DNA from: Marinicella algicola
GTDB taxonomy: Bacteria > Pseudomonadota > Gammaproteobacteria > Xanthomonadales > Marinicellaceae
Assembly: GCF_028401385.1 (NCBI RefSeq)
Contig: NZ_JAQOMR010000002.1
Location: 124,001-188,000, forward strand
Reading direction: 5' to 3'
DNA: 64,000 nt
Of this stretch, positions 17,530 through 26,824 are shown piece by piece. The stretch's first letter is position 1. The number at the start of each line of letters is the position of its first letter. Position numbers and translations under genes: made by a program. Under the pieces are notes generated by a model. It made no database searches. It was given only the letters and a program-made list of their open reading frames with translations, and was not told the DNA's origin.

Positions 17530-18408
17530 TCAACCGCCGAAGCGTGGTTCGGGAAGTCCCTTGACCCCCAGCCCCGTGATTGCGAAGAGGCTGCCACGCA
17601 AGACGCCATCGCCGGGAAAACGCGGTAGCGGCGGCTTCGCCATCGATGTGACATAGAGCACATCGAGGTTGGGTCCACCGAACTGCACGCTGGTCACCTT
17701 TTTCACCGGCATCTCGATCTCGCGGTCGAGCGTGCCGTCCGGCGCGTAGCGGCAGAGCCGCCCATCATAGACCAGCGCCAGCCAGTAATAGCCTTCGGCA
17801 TCGACGGTTGCCCCATCCGCCGCGCCGCCGTTCGCTGTGTCGACCTTCGCAAAGGTCCGCCGGTTCGAAACCGCGCCGGTCTCGATATCGTAGTCATAGG
17901 CCCAGACCTCGCCGGTCCAGGTGTCGGTGAAATAGAAGGTCCGGTCATCCGGCGAAAAACACGGCCCGTTCGAGCAGATGATGCCGTCATCGACCTTGGT
18001 GACGCTGAGATCCGGATCGACCCGGTAGAGCGCGCCTTTCGGGCCCTCTTCCATCATGTCCATGGAGCCGGCGAAAAACCGTCCCCTGCGGTCGCATTTG
18101 CCGTCATTGAGACGGGTGGTATCCATCTCCGGCTCGGGGTCGTGCAGCAACTGGCAGTCGCCGCTTTCGAAGTCCAGCAGATGGAACCCCTTGTCCAGCG
18201 AAACGATCGCGCCGGAGCCGTCCTTGCGCAACGCCATGGAACCGATCTTGCCCGGCACGTCCCAGGCCCGCAACTCGGTGCCCTCGGCGGTGCAGCAGAA
18301 CACCCGTCCATCCATCGAGTCGATGAAATAGAGCCGCTGGCTCTCCACGTCCCAGACCGGGCCTTCGCCCAGCGTGGTCTTAACGTCCAGCAGAATGTCG
18401 ATCTTCAT
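17530..18408 (-). CDS. SMP-30/gluconolactonase-family sugar lactonase
   Basis: A 292-residue six-bladed beta-propeller. Family features: the metal-ligand Glu in TTLGEGPVWDVESQRLYFID, RLNDGKCDRRGRFFAGSMD (metal-ligand Asn), GIICSNGPCFSPDDRTFYFTD (metal-ligand Asn and Asp) and DAEGYYWLALVYDGRLCRY. These enzymes hydrolyse aldonolactones. ATG 18408 with GGAGGAAGAC upstream. It is the last gene of a seven-gene minus-strand cluster with BKACE, dehydrogenases and a sugar ABC transporter, so it may open a lactone formed by one of those dehydrogenases. Confidence 0.9.
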   Translation of the reverse strand: MKIDILLDVKTTLGEGPVWDVESQRLYFIDSMDGRVFCCTAEGTELRAWDVPGKIGSMALRKDGSGAIVSLDKGFHLLDFESGDCQLLHDPEPEMDTTRLNDGKCDRRGRFFAGSMDMMEEGPKGALYRVDPDLSVTKVDDGIICSNGPCFSPDDRTFYFTDTWTGEVWAYDYDIETGAVSNRRTFAKVDTANGGAADGATVDAEGYYWLALVYDGRLCRYAPDGTLDREIEMPVKKVTSVQFGGPNLDVLYVTSMAKPPLPRFPGDGVLRGSLFAITGLGVKGLPEPRFGG

Positions 18409-18425
18409 AACCGTCTTCCTCCCTG

Positions 18426-19352
18426 TCAGAAATTCACCGCGTCGCCGCCCTTGAGCGCCAGCATCGCGCGTGCCTCGTCCGGCGTGGCGATCTCGAGCCC
18501 CAGTCCCTCGACGAGGGCACGCGCCTTGACGACCTGCTGGGCATTGCTCTCCGCCAGTTTGCCACGCGCAATCCAGATGCTGTCCTCAAGCCCGACGCGG
18601 ATATTGCCGCCCATGCTGACCGCCTGAGCGGCGATTCGGAACTGGTCCTTGCCCGCGCCCAGCACCGACCAGCGGAAATCGCTGCCGAACAGCCGGTCGG
18701 CGGTGCGTTTCATGTGCATCACGTCCTCCGGGTGGGTGCCGATGCCTCCCAGAAGCCCGAACACCGACTGCACGAAGAATGGCGGCTTCACCAGCCCGCG
18801 ATCGGCGAAATGGGCGAGGTTGTAGAGATGCGAGATATCATAGCATTCGAACTCGAAACGCGTGCCGTTGCCGTAGCACGTCTCCAGCACATATTCGATG
18901 TCCTTGAACGAGTTGCGAAACACCAGGTCGCGCGAACCTTCGAGGTGTTCACGTTCCCATTCGTGCTTGAATTCCTTGTATTTCGCCAACAGCGGGAAGA
19001 AGCCGAAATTCATCGAGCCCATGTTGAGCGAGGCGACCTCGGGCGACCACTCAGCCGCCGGTTTAGTGCGCTCGTCCACAGTCATGTAGGGCGAACCGCC
19101 GGTGGTGATATTCACAACCGCGTTCGTCGACTGCTTGATGCGGCCGAGAAAGGGCGCGAAGGCTTCCGGCGACTGATCGGGCTTGCCGGTCTCAGGATCG
19201 CGCGCATGCAGATGCAGGATCGCAGCGCCGGCCTCGGCCGCACCGATGGCGGCCTCAGCGATCTCGTCGGGGGTGATCGGCAGATATTCCGACATGGTCG
19301 GAGTGTGGATGGCGCCGGTCACGGCGCAGGTAATGATTACTTTGTCAGGCAT
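18426..19352 (-). CDS. 3-keto-5-aminohexanoate cleavage enzyme-family protein (BKACE, DUF849)
   Basis: A 308-residue TIM-barrel protein: KVIITCAVTGAIHTPTMSEY, AGAAILHLHARDPETG (zinc-binding His pair), AVVNITTGGSPYMTVDERTK, ASLNMGSMNFG, FVQSVFGLLGGIG and SMGGNIRVGLEDSIWIARGK. BKACE enzymes condense a beta-keto acid with acetyl-CoA and cleave it to acetoacetate and a new CoA thioester. With a 3-hydroxyacyl-CoA-type dehydrogenase upstream, it probably cleaves the keto acid that enzyme makes, as in carnitine-type pathways. The exact beta-keto acid is unknown. It is 17 bp from the lactonase. Confidence 0.9.
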   Translation of the reverse strand: MPDKVIITCAVTGAIHTPTMSEYLPITPDEIAEAAIGAAEAGAAILHLHARDPETGKPDQSPEAFAPFLGRIKQSTNAVVNITTGGSPYMTVDERTKPAAEWSPEVASLNMGSMNFGFFPLLAKYKEFKHEWEREHLEGSRDLVFRNSFKDIEYVLETCYGNGTRFEFECYDISHLYNLAHFADRGLVKPPFFVQSVFGLLGGIGTHPEDVMHMKRTADRLFGSDFRWSVLGAGKDQFRIAAQAVSMGGNIRVGLEDSIWIARGKLAESNAQQVVKARALVEGLGLEIATPDEARAMLALKGGDAVNF

Positions 19353-19356
19353 GGTC

Positions 19357-20298
19357 TCAGTCTCCGATTTCGTCTGTGGCGCGCCGCTTGTGGGCGGCAA
19401 GTGCCATGAGCCGCCGGTCACGCCAGGCTTGCCGGTCGGCGATGTTTTCTGCGGGAAGCGCGGCGCGGCGCTCTGCCTCGATGCGGTCGAGCACCGCGCC
19501 GCGCCAGTCGGCGGGACGCTGCTCGGAAAGGCCGTCATAAATGCCGGCATAGCGCTCGACATATTGCCGCACGCCTTCCGGGGCATTGAGGTCAATGGTC
19601 TCGAACGGTCCGATGAACGACCAGCGCAGAGCAAGTCCCTCGCGCAGGCCGACGTCAACGTCCTCGGCGCTGGCATAGCCATCCGCAACCAGCCGGAAGG
19701 CCTCATGCAGCAGCGCGCCCTGCATCCGGTTCATGACGAAGCCATCGATCTCCTTTTGCATGACGATCGGGCGCATGCCGGCCGCGCGCAGCATGGCCGC
19801 CGTGCGCTCGATCAGCGCCGGATCGGTCCATGGCGCGGGCACCAGTTCCGCCGCCGGGACAAGATAGGCGGGATTGATCGGATGGTTCACCATCACCCGA
19901 TGACGCCCCGCAAGCTCCTCGGAGACCGCCGAGGGCAGCAGGGCGGAAGACGACGAGGCCAGCACCGTTTCGGGCCCCGCAATCGCATCGAGCCGCGCGA
20001 AGATGGCGCGCTTCACGCCGATCTCCTCGAATGTGCTTTCCTGCACGTGTTCCACTCCGTCCAGCGCTTCTTCCAGCGTGGCGGCGGGGCGGATGCGCGC
20101 AAGCGCCGCCTCGGGGTCGCAATCGATGAGACCAAGCCGGCTCAGCTCAGGCAGCATTTCGGCGGCAAAGGCGCGCGCGGCATGCGGCGCTTCGGCGTTC
20201 TCGTCCCAGAGCCGCACATCATGGCCGGCGCGGGCGAAAACGATGGACCAGGCACGGCCGATCAGGCCGGCGCCGACGCAAGCGACGGGAGAGGCCAT
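19357..20298 (-). CDS. 3-hydroxyacyl-CoA dehydrogenase-family (L-carnitine dehydrogenase-like) oxidoreductase
   Basis: A 313-residue NAD-dependent enzyme: VACVGAGLIGRAWSIVFARA (Rossmann loop), HVQESTFEEIGVKRAIFARL, ASSSSALLPS, HRVMVNHPINPAYLVPAAEL (catalytic His), QKEIDGFVMNRMQGALLHEA and a C-terminal helical domain. It is closest to L-carnitine dehydrogenase and lambda-crystallin types, which oxidise 3-hydroxy acids rather than CoA esters. Its ATG shares a base with the SDR stop (TGATG), so the genes are coupled. The product would be a 3-keto acid for the BKACE enzyme downstream. Confidence 0.87.
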   Translation of the reverse strand: MASPVACVGAGLIGRAWSIVFARAGHDVRLWDENAEAPHAARAFAAEMLPELSRLGLIDCDPEAALARIRPAATLEEALDGVEHVQESTFEEIGVKRAIFARLDAIAGPETVLASSSSALLPSAVSEELAGRHRVMVNHPINPAYLVPAAELVPAPWTDPALIERTAAMLRAAGMRPIVMQKEIDGFVMNRMQGALLHEAFRLVADGYASAEDVDVGLREGLALRWSFIGPFETIDLNAPEGVRQYVERYAGIYDGLSEQRPADWRGAVLDRIEAERRAALPAENIADRQAWRDRRLMALAAHKRRATDEIGD

Positions 20299-21074
20299 CA
20301 CAGCGCCTCCACATTGCCATCGACGGGAAAGCTCTGCCCCGACAGGTTGTGGCCGGTATCGGCGATCAGGAAGGCGGCCATATCTGCAACGTCCTCCGGC
20401 GGGGTCATACGCCGCAGCGAAACGTTGGAAAGATAGCGCTCGGTCATCGCCTCGTGGCTGAGACCGGTCTGCTCGGCGCGGGCGGCGATCACCTTTTCGA
20501 TGCGCGGTCCGGCGATGATGCCGGGAAGGATGGCATTGGCGCGGATATTGTTCGGCCCCAGTTCCTTGGCAAGGCTCTGGGTGAAGCCGACGACGCCCCA
20601 TTTGGCCGATGCATAAGGGGTGCGGAAGGCATAGCCGAACTTGCCCGCAGAAGACGAGATGTTGACGATGGCCCCGCCACCCGCCGCGCGCAGCATCGGC
20701 ACGCCATAATGGGTGCAAAGGAACTGCCCGGTCAGGCAGATATCGATGCAGCGTCGCCAGTCGGCGGTCGATATGGCATCGACGCCGCCGGTCGGGCCGG
20801 CGATCCCGGCATTGTTGACCAGCGCATCGAGCCCGCCCATACCGGTCTCGATGGCTTTGAAGAATGCCGCGACCTCGGTCTCGTCCGAGACGTCAGCCAG
20901 CATCGCGACCTCGGCGCCAAGTTCGGTGGCTGCAGCCTCAAGCGCGGAGGAATCCACGTCACAGATCGCCAGCCGGGCGCCCTGGCGGGCGAGTTCGCGC
21001 GCGATGCACAGGCCGATCCCGCCTGCGCCTGCGCTGATCGCGATGCGCTTTCCGGCAAGGCCGGGCAAAATCAT
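20298..21074 (-). CDS. Short-chain dehydrogenase/reductase
   Basis: A 258-residue classical SDR. The cofactor loop is the unusual SAGAGGIGLCIA instead of TGxxxGIG. It also has CDVD after beta 2 (suggesting NAD preference), LVNNAGIAGPTG, the serine in VNISSSAGKFGY, YASAKWGVVGFTQSLAKELG (catalytic Tyr-x3-Lys) and NLSGQSFPVDGNVEAL. It sits between the transporter and the other catabolic genes and probably oxidises the imported sugar or polyol, or an intermediate. The substrate is unknown. Confidence 0.87.
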   Translation of the reverse strand: MILPGLAGKRIAISAGAGGIGLCIARELARQGARLAICDVDSSALEAAATELGAEVAMLADVSDETEVAAFFKAIETGMGGLDALVNNAGIAGPTGGVDAISTADWRRCIDICLTGQFLCTHYGVPMLRAAGGGAIVNISSSAGKFGYAFRTPYASAKWGVVGFTQSLAKELGPNNIRANAILPGIIAGPRIEKVIAARAEQTGLSHEAMTERYLSNVSLRRMTPPEDVADMAAFLIADTGHNLSGQSFPVDGNVEAL

Positions 21075-21102
21075 GCGGGGGTGTCATTCATGGCAATCTC
21101 CT

Positions 21103-23160
21103 TCATTCGCGCAGGGCGATAACGGCCATCAGGATGACGAGGCCGAAGAATACGGATCGGAAGGCAAAGGGCAGCGCAGTGCCCGCAAGCAATGTCTGCA
21201 TCGCGGTGAGCAGCAACGCGCCACCCAGCATGCCGGCGTAATGCCCGCGTCCTCCGGTGATCAGCGCGCCGCCGACCACCACGACCGCGATCGAGGGCAG
21301 CAGATAGTCGTCGCCCATGCCCAGGCTCGCCTGTCCGGAAAAGCCTGCTAGCAATATGCCCACCAGAGCGGCGCAAAGCGCCGACAGTATGTAGACCGAG
21401 ACGATCACCCGCCCGCTTCGCACGCCCGACAGGCGCGCGGCCAGCGCACTGTTGCCGACGGCATAAACGTGGCGACCGAAGACGGTACGCCCCAGAAGCA
21501 GGATCGCCAGCGCGGCGAAGGCGATCATGAACAGGATAACCGGGGTCACGCCAAGGATCTTCCCGGTCATCAGCCAGCGCAGCGCGGGCGGGGCAAAGCC
21601 CGCCGGCGTGCCGCCTGACCAGATCAGCGCCGCGCCCTGCAGAATGCCGTTCATCGCCAGCGTGACCACGATCGGCGAAAGCCCCAGCGCCACCACGCCA
21701 AGCCCGTTCGCGAGCCCGATCAGCGCCGCCACGGCGAACACCACCGGCAACGCGACCAGAAGACCTGCGTCCTGACCGCCGACAAGCCCGGTCATCAGCA
21801 CGCCCGATAGCGCGATGCACCATGGCAGCGACAGATCGAGACCGCCGGTCAGGATCACCGCACCCTGTCCGAGCGCCAGGATGGCGAGGAAACTGGATAG
21901 CACCAGCAGCGCGTCCCAGTAGCGCCATCCGGTGAACACGCCACCGAGCACCAGTTGGGTCGCGATCAGCACCAGCACCAGGCAGAGCCAGGCGGGAAGC
22001 GCATGGCGCAGCGTCGCGCCATAGCGTTGCATGAAGGTGAGCTTCGGCGCGGTTCCGGAAGGCTGCGTGAAGGCAAGTCTGTGGTCCGCCGAAGCACGCT
22101 GCGATACCAGCCAGCCCTTGCGGCGGGCGGCGAACGCGTCCTTCAACTCGCCGAGGCGGTGCGAGAGGGGACTGTCTTTGCTCAGCGACCCCGCCAGCAC
22201 GGCAATCAGCAGCACGGCGCTTTCGGCGATGGTTGCGTAATAGGCCGAAACGTTGAGCGACAGCAGCAGGTTGACAACGATCATCAGGATATAGGCCCCG
22301 AGGATGGTGCCGGGAATACCGCCCTTGCCACCGCCGAGCCGGGTACCGCCAATGACAACGGCGGCGAAGGTTGGCAGCAGCAGCGCGTTGCCGGCGAGCG
22401 GATCGCCGCTGCCCGTCTGGGCGCTGACGAACACCCCGGCCAACCCGTAGAGCCCGCCTGCCAGCATGTAGGTGAAGAAGGTGACGGTCCGGGTTCTAAG
22501 CCCCGTCGCCCGCGCCGCCTCGGGATCGCTGCCCACCGCGAACAGCGCCACGCCGAATGCCGTGCGCTTGAGCCAGAGCCACGCCAGGATCAACACGCCA
22601 AGCAGGGTCAGCGGCGCGGGCAACAGGCCCGGCAGGGTGTCTCCGAGATAGACCGCTGCCATCGACGGCGCGACGAAGCCGCCAGGTGTCGCCATGATCA
22701 GCAGGGTCAGCCCCTGGACGATGAACATCACCGCCAGCGTCACCACGATCGGCTGAAGGCGCATGAAGGCGACGAAAAAGCCGTTCACCGCGCCGACGCC
22801 CATGCCGACGGCGATGCCAATCGCGGTCCAGAGCGGAACGGAAGCCTCCATGTTCGCCGGATCCATCGCGGTTGCCAGCACCGCGTTGACCAGCGACACC
22901 ACGGCGCCCGCCGAAAGGTCGAACCCGCCGGAAATGATCACCAGCGTCTGCCCGGCAGCGGCGATGGCGGTCGTGGCGCCGCCGCTGGCAAGAAAGGAGA
23001 TGTCGAAATAGCTCAGCGGGTACGGGCTGAGAAAGCTGTTCAGCAGCATCAGGCCGGCAAACACCAGGGCGGCGACAATCACGGCCTGGCTGCGTTTCAG
23101 GCTGCGCAGGGCTGTCAGGCCGCCGGCACGCGGTGTGGAGACAACAGTCTGGTCGGTCAT
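21103..23160 (-). CDS. Fused double permease of a ribose-type sugar ABC transporter
   Basis: A 685-residue protein containing two complete RbsC-type permeases in tandem. The first has GGFDLSAGAVVSLVNAVL, RLQPIVVTLAVMFIVQGLTL and VVIGGTRLGGGKGGIPGTIL. A charged linker of about 70 residues (HRLGELKDAFAARRKGWLVS) follows. The second has TGGLDLSLPWCIALSGVLM, GLSPIVVTLAMNGILQGAAL and VVVVGGALITGGRGHYAGML. Most such transporters use separate permease subunits; here the dimer is one chain, with no frameshift at the junction. It lies 3' of the ATPase with a 4-bp stop/start overlap. Confidence 0.9.
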   Translation of the reverse strand: MTDQTVVSTPRAGGLTALRSLKRSQAVIVAALVFAGLMLLNSFLSPYPLSYFDISFLASGGATTAIAAAGQTLVIISGGFDLSAGAVVSLVNAVLATAMDPANMEASVPLWTAIGIAVGMGVGAVNGFFVAFMRLQPIVVTLAVMFIVQGLTLLIMATPGGFVAPSMAAVYLGDTLPGLLPAPLTLLGVLILAWLWLKRTAFGVALFAVGSDPEAARATGLRTRTVTFFTYMLAGGLYGLAGVFVSAQTGSGDPLAGNALLLPTFAAVVIGGTRLGGGKGGIPGTILGAYILMIVVNLLLSLNVSAYYATIAESAVLLIAVLAGSLSKDSPLSHRLGELKDAFAARRKGWLVSQRASADHRLAFTQPSGTAPKLTFMQRYGATLRHALPAWLCLVLVLIATQLVLGGVFTGWRYWDALLVLSSFLAILALGQGAVILTGGLDLSLPWCIALSGVLMTGLVGGQDAGLLVALPVVFAVAALIGLANGLGVVALGLSPIVVTLAMNGILQGAALIWSGGTPAGFAPPALRWLMTGKILGVTPVILFMIAFAALAILLLGRTVFGRHVYAVGNSALAARLSGVRSGRVIVSVYILSALCAALVGILLAGFSGQASLGMGDDYLLPSIAVVVVGGALITGGRGHYAGMLGGALLLTAMQTLLAGTALPFAFRSVFFGLVILMAVIALRE

Positions 23161-24715
23161 GCCGGTATCTCCTGCCGGTCGCGGGGTGTCGAAATGTGGA
23201 GTGGATCGCTGCCGCCGAGCGTCGCTTCCATGATGGCGTTCTCGGTCAGGCCGTCGCCTTCAAGCCAGCGGCTCACGCGGCCCTCGTAGAGCACACCGAC
23301 CCGGTCGCACAGATGTACCAGTTCGGGGATTTCGGTTGAATGCAGCAGGACGGAGCCGCCCGCATCGGAATAGGCGCGCAGCAGCGCGTAGAGCTGTTCC
23401 TTGGTGCCAACATCGATGCCGCGCGTGGGATCGAAGAGCAGCAGGATACGGCTTTGCGCCACCAGCCATTTCGCCAGCACGATCTTCTGCTGATTGCCGC
23501 CCGAAAATGCACCGGCAGACAGATAATGCGCACGTCCATCGACCTCGACGGCGGCAAAGGCGCCCGCTGCGGCGCGCGCCTCCGCTTCATCATCCAGCAG
23601 CGGGCCGCGGCCAAACCGCTCCAGCACCGGAAGGCTGGCATTGTGCCGCCCGGAAAGCTTGAGAAACAGACCCTGCGTCTTGCGTTCTTCAGGCACAAGG
23701 CCAATGGCGACGGACGGATGCAGCGCGTCCGCGGGCGAGCGCAAATGCAGCGGCGTGCCATCCAGTTCGATGTGGCCTGCCTGCAGGTGTTCCTGGCCGA
23801 ACAGCGCGGAGAACAGCGCCTCCTGGCCCATGCCCTGAAGGCCGGCAATGCCGAGGATCTCGCCTTGGTGCAGCGCGATGTCGGCGTCCTTGAGCTTCGG
23901 CCCGGCTGACAGGGCGCGCGTGGCCAGCACCGGCGTTTCGCCATGCCTGTCGCGCGCGGCGCGCGGTGGCGGAAAAGCGTTTTCGACCGAGCGCCCGATG
24001 ATCATTTCGACCACCTCGTTATCGGTGACCTCGGATACCTTCGCCGAATGGACAGAGTGGCCGTTACGCAGGATCGTAAGCGTATCGCAGAAGGCGCGCA
24101 CCTCGGGCATGCGGTGCGAGATGAACAGCACCGTGATCCCTTGCGCGGCGGCATCTGCGATGATCCGGCCGAGCCAGTCGACATCGCTGCCCGACAGGGC
24201 CGAGGTCGGCTCATCCAGCAACAGGATCTGCGGCTTGCGATAGAGCGTCCGGGCGATCTCGATTTTCTGGCGGACCGCGAGGGTCAGTTCGCCGGCAAGC
24301 GCATCAAGGTCAACGGCGAGATCCAGTGCTTCGAAATGGGCCGATACGGCGCGGCGGGTGCGGGTACGGTTCAGCGTGCCGAGCGGCGTCCAGGGGCGCG
24401 CGGCAGAAGCATGTTGTCGAGCACCGTCAGGTCGGGCACCAGGGTGAGTTCCTGAAAGGCTGTCTGCACGCCCGCCGCATGGGCGTCGCGCGGCGAGCGC
24501 AACGCGGTCTCCCGACCGTCGATGCAGATGCTGCCGGCGTCGGGCTGCACGAGGCCCGACAACAGCTTCATCGTGGTCGACTTGCCTGCTCCGTTTTCGC
24601 CGAGCAACGCGTGAACGCGGCCCTTGGCAACGGAAAATTCGACTTGGTCGTTGGCCACGGTTGGCCCGTAAGCCTTGGTCAGGCCGGAGACCGCGACAGC
24701 GGGTGCGGATGACAT
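23157..24715 (-). CDS. Sugar ABC transporter ATP-binding protein (RbsA type, two ABC domains), frameshifted
   Basis: About 519 residues with tandem ABC domains. Domain 1 has LLGENGAGKSTTMKLLSGLV, the Q-loop FQELTLVPDLTVLDN, the degenerate signature LTLAVRQKIEIARTL and LLLDEPTSAL. Domain 2 has the degenerate Walker A usual for RbsA (GIAGLQGMGQEALFSALFG), FSGGNQQKIVLAKWL and LLFDPTRGIDVG. A C missing in the CCCC run near 24395 splits the frame; restoring it gives LLPRAPWTPLGTLNR. ATG 24715. It energises the fused permease and receives substrate from the binding protein at 24778. Confidence 0.87.
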
Positions 24716-24777
24716 GGCGTCCTCGAGAATGCTGTGAAGGTGTCCGGCGGCAGCCCGCCGCCGGATCGGGGCGCGGA

Positions 24778-25890
24778 TCAGCGCTCGGGCTGGCCCACAA
24801 GCGCGGCGCTCAAACCGAGCTGCGGCAGCTCTTCCGAGAAGATCGAGGCAAACCAGCCCGGGTTCGACACCAGACTTGGCTGGAACGCATTGCAGCCCGC
24901 CTTCTGTTCTTCCCAGCTACCGGTTTCGCACAGCTCAACCGTCTCGCTGGTGACCAGCGGCAGCGGCAGGGTGGTGTGCTGCGGGATATCCGCCCCATCG
25001 AGTTTATCGACCGCCAGCTTCAGCGCCAGCGCGCCGGAATAGGGCGGGGAAGCATAGGAAATCCGCGCTGCGCCCATCGGCGCGTAAGGTGAAGATGCGC
25101 CGTCAACTTCGGCATTGGCCGGCAGCATCTGGATACGCCCGCCGTTCGAGCCCTCGCCCGCGCAAGGCAGAAGGGCTTCAGGCGCCTGGCCCGCCTCGAG
25201 CTGCATGGCGTTGGCGGTGTAGCAGCCGACCTGCATCCACAGCCCGTCGATATCGGACCAGTCGCGGGTCGCCATCAGTTTGTTGAGCTCGGTCCGCGCC
25301 ACCGCCTGGCTCCACATGCCAACGGCCTCGCCGACGATATTGATGCCATCATGCTCGGCAAACACGTCCTTGGCTGCCGAGGTGCGGGCGGTGTCGACCG
25401 ATGTTCCGGGAACTCCGGTTACCATCACCACGTCGCCCTCGCCGCCCATTTCTTCGACCAGCCATTCGGCGGTCTTGCGACCCGCTTCGGCCTGATCGAT
25501 GGTGACGTTATAGGCGCAGGGCTCGGTGATCTCGGCATCGTAGGCGATGATCGTCACGCCGCGTGAGCAGGCGCTGCGCACCACGCTGTTCAGCGCGGTG
25601 GGCGAGATCGGATAGACTACGATCGCATCGGCGCCGGCCTGCACCATGGCATTGATCTGCTGGATCTGGCGTTGCGCATTGGGGCCGGCAACCTGCACCT
25701 CAAGGTCGACACGATCCTTGTAATCCTCGGATGCGGCCAGCGCCTTGATCATGTTCGAGGCTTCGGCCTGCCAGTCATTGCCGATGTAGCTCATCGACAA
25801 GAATACATTGTAAGGCTCGGCGTCCTGGGCCTGCGCTGCCCCGGCAAGGCCGATGGCGCAGGCTGCGCCTGCAAGTAAACGTCCAATCAT
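24778..25890 (-). CDS. Sugar ABC transporter substrate-binding protein (RbsB-like)
   Basis: A 370-residue periplasmic protein. The signal peptide MIGRLLAGAACAIGLAGAAQ is cut near AQA-QD. The type 1 binding-protein fold shows FLSMSYIGNDWQAEASNMIK, AQRQIQQINAMVQAGADAIV, VYPISPTALN, VTIIAYDAEI, GDVVMVTGVPGTSVDTARTS and SDIDGLWMQVGCYTA. Several cysteines may form disulfides. It is the first gene of the minus-strand cluster and is divergent from a GntR gene. The ligand is not determined. Confidence 0.88.
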   Translation of the reverse strand: MIGRLLAGAACAIGLAGAAQAQDAEPYNVFLSMSYIGNDWQAEASNMIKALAASEDYKDRVDLEVQVAGPNAQRQIQQINAMVQAGADAIVVYPISPTALNSVVRSACSRGVTIIAYDAEITEPCAYNVTIDQAEAGRKTAEWLVEEMGGEGDVVMVTGVPGTSVDTARTSAAKDVFAEHDGINIVGEAVGMWSQAVARTELNKLMATRDWSDIDGLWMQVGCYTANAMQLEAGQAPEALLPCAGEGSNGGRIQMLPANAEVDGASSPYAPMGAARISYASPPYSGALALKLAVDKLDGADIPQHTTLPLPLVTSETVELCETGSWEEQKAGCNAFQPSLVSNPGWFASIFSEELPQLGLSAALVGQPER

Positions 25891-26025
25891 GGCTTCCTCC
25901 CGTTAAAGGCGACACTCCCCGTCGCCGATGAGATTTAAGATTAAATATCTTTGATCAAAAGTCAAAAAATCTTTCTCTTTTCAGCGAAATTTCGTAGCTT
26001 GGCCTGCAGCAGAAGAGGATCCGCC
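25891..26025. promoter_or_regulatory. Divergent promoter region with GntR-type operator candidate
   Basis: AT-rich gap between the binding protein gene and the GntR gene. It contains the inverted repeat AAGAT-TAAAT-ATCTT (25938-25952), followed by TTGATCAA (25952-25959). Either could be the operator of the adjacent FadR-type regulator. Assignment is by position only. Confidence 0.5.
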
Positions 26026-26717
26026 ATGCTCGAAAACGTGACGCCATTGAAAAAGGAGACGCTTCAGGCCCTGGTTCACCAGCGCCTGTGTGATCTGATC
26101 CTTCAGGGCGAAATCGCTCCGGGGAATCAGTCACAGTGGCAAGCATCGCCAAAGCACTGAACGTCAGCCCGATGCCCGTCCGTGAGGCGATTTCACGGCT
26201 GATGGCGCTCGGAGCGCTGACGGTCGTCTCGGGGCGCTCCATCGGCGTGCCCCTGCTTGGCGCGCGACAGCTGGAGGACCTGCGCAAAGTGCGCTGCGAA
26301 GTCGAGGCGTCGGCCGTAACCTGGGCGGTCGCGAACCGAACGGCGAAGTTCGAGGCAAAACTCGAAACCCTGCTGAAACGCATGGAAGAGGCCGAATCTA
26401 CCGGACAGGTGCGGGAATTTATCCACCGCAATTACGAGTTCCACTTCGCAATCTACGCACAGGCTGGCTCCGAACTGCTGCTCGAAATCATCAGCACGCT
26501 CTGGCTCAGGATCAATCCGCAGTTCCACCTGCTGCAGCGACACGGCCACTACAAGGCCTCGAACCGTCAACACCGCGCACTTTACGAGCGGATCTGCGCG
26601 GGCGATGCTGAAGGCGCGGTGAAGACGCTGCGGGAGGATATCGACAGCGCGTATGAAGTGATCCTCAAGACACTGGAAGAACGCGGGTCGCCTTCCGATT
26701 ACATGCTGACGCGCTAG
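26026..26717 (+). CDS. GntR-family regulator with FCD domain, frameshifted
   Basis: About 230 residues. From ATG 26026 (AGAAGAGGA upstream) the frame starts ENVTPLKKETLQALVHQRLC, DLILQGEIAPG. A G missing from the GGGG run near 26125 shifts the frame; restoring it gives ESVTVASIAKALNVSPMPVR-EAISRLMALGALTVV, the winged helix. The FCD domain follows (EFIHRNYEFHFAIYAQAGSE, HRALYERICAGDAEGAVKTL). It is divergent from the ABC/BKACE cluster and probably represses it. The inducer may be a hydroxy acid or sugar acid. Confidence 0.82.
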
Positions 26718-26721
26718 GGTC

Positions 26722-26823
26722 AGACGGCGTTGTCACGTTAAGTTTGGCAGGTTTAGAAGGGCCGGGCGTTCAGGAATTTTGGGCAATGCAGGCCGCACTT
26801 TTCCATGCGTCGAGCGCTTCGAA
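26722..26823 (-). repeat. IS6-family end fragment, inverted copy of 17325-17427
   Basis: About 100 bp that match 17325-17427 in reverse complement with few mismatches, from AGACGGCGTTGTCACGTTAA to GAGCGCTTCGAAG. The fragment is cut at 26824 by the next IS6 element. Together the two ends bracket the 17.43-26.72 kb catabolic cluster. Confidence 0.75.
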
Positions 26824-26824
26824 G

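Noticed and set aside
19183-20436. 417-codon plus-strand frame across the dehydrogenase genes
   Set aside because: Antisense shadow of the BKACE and dehydrogenase genes, with no ribosome site or known motif.
21955-23289. Long plus-strand open frame (444 codons)
   Set aside because: It runs opposite to the fused permease, has low-complexity His/Arg/Gln-rich composition and no domain; it is a GC-rich shadow.
23157-24800. A longer start for the ABC ATPase, upstream of 24715
   Set aside because: The extra residues come from a different frame; the ATG at 24715 begins a normal ABC N-terminus once the frameshift is corrected.
17427-26722. Target-site duplication proving a composite transposon
   Set aside because: The bases outside the two IS6 ends (CAAGTCCT on the left, and GCTAGGGTC on the right) do not match.
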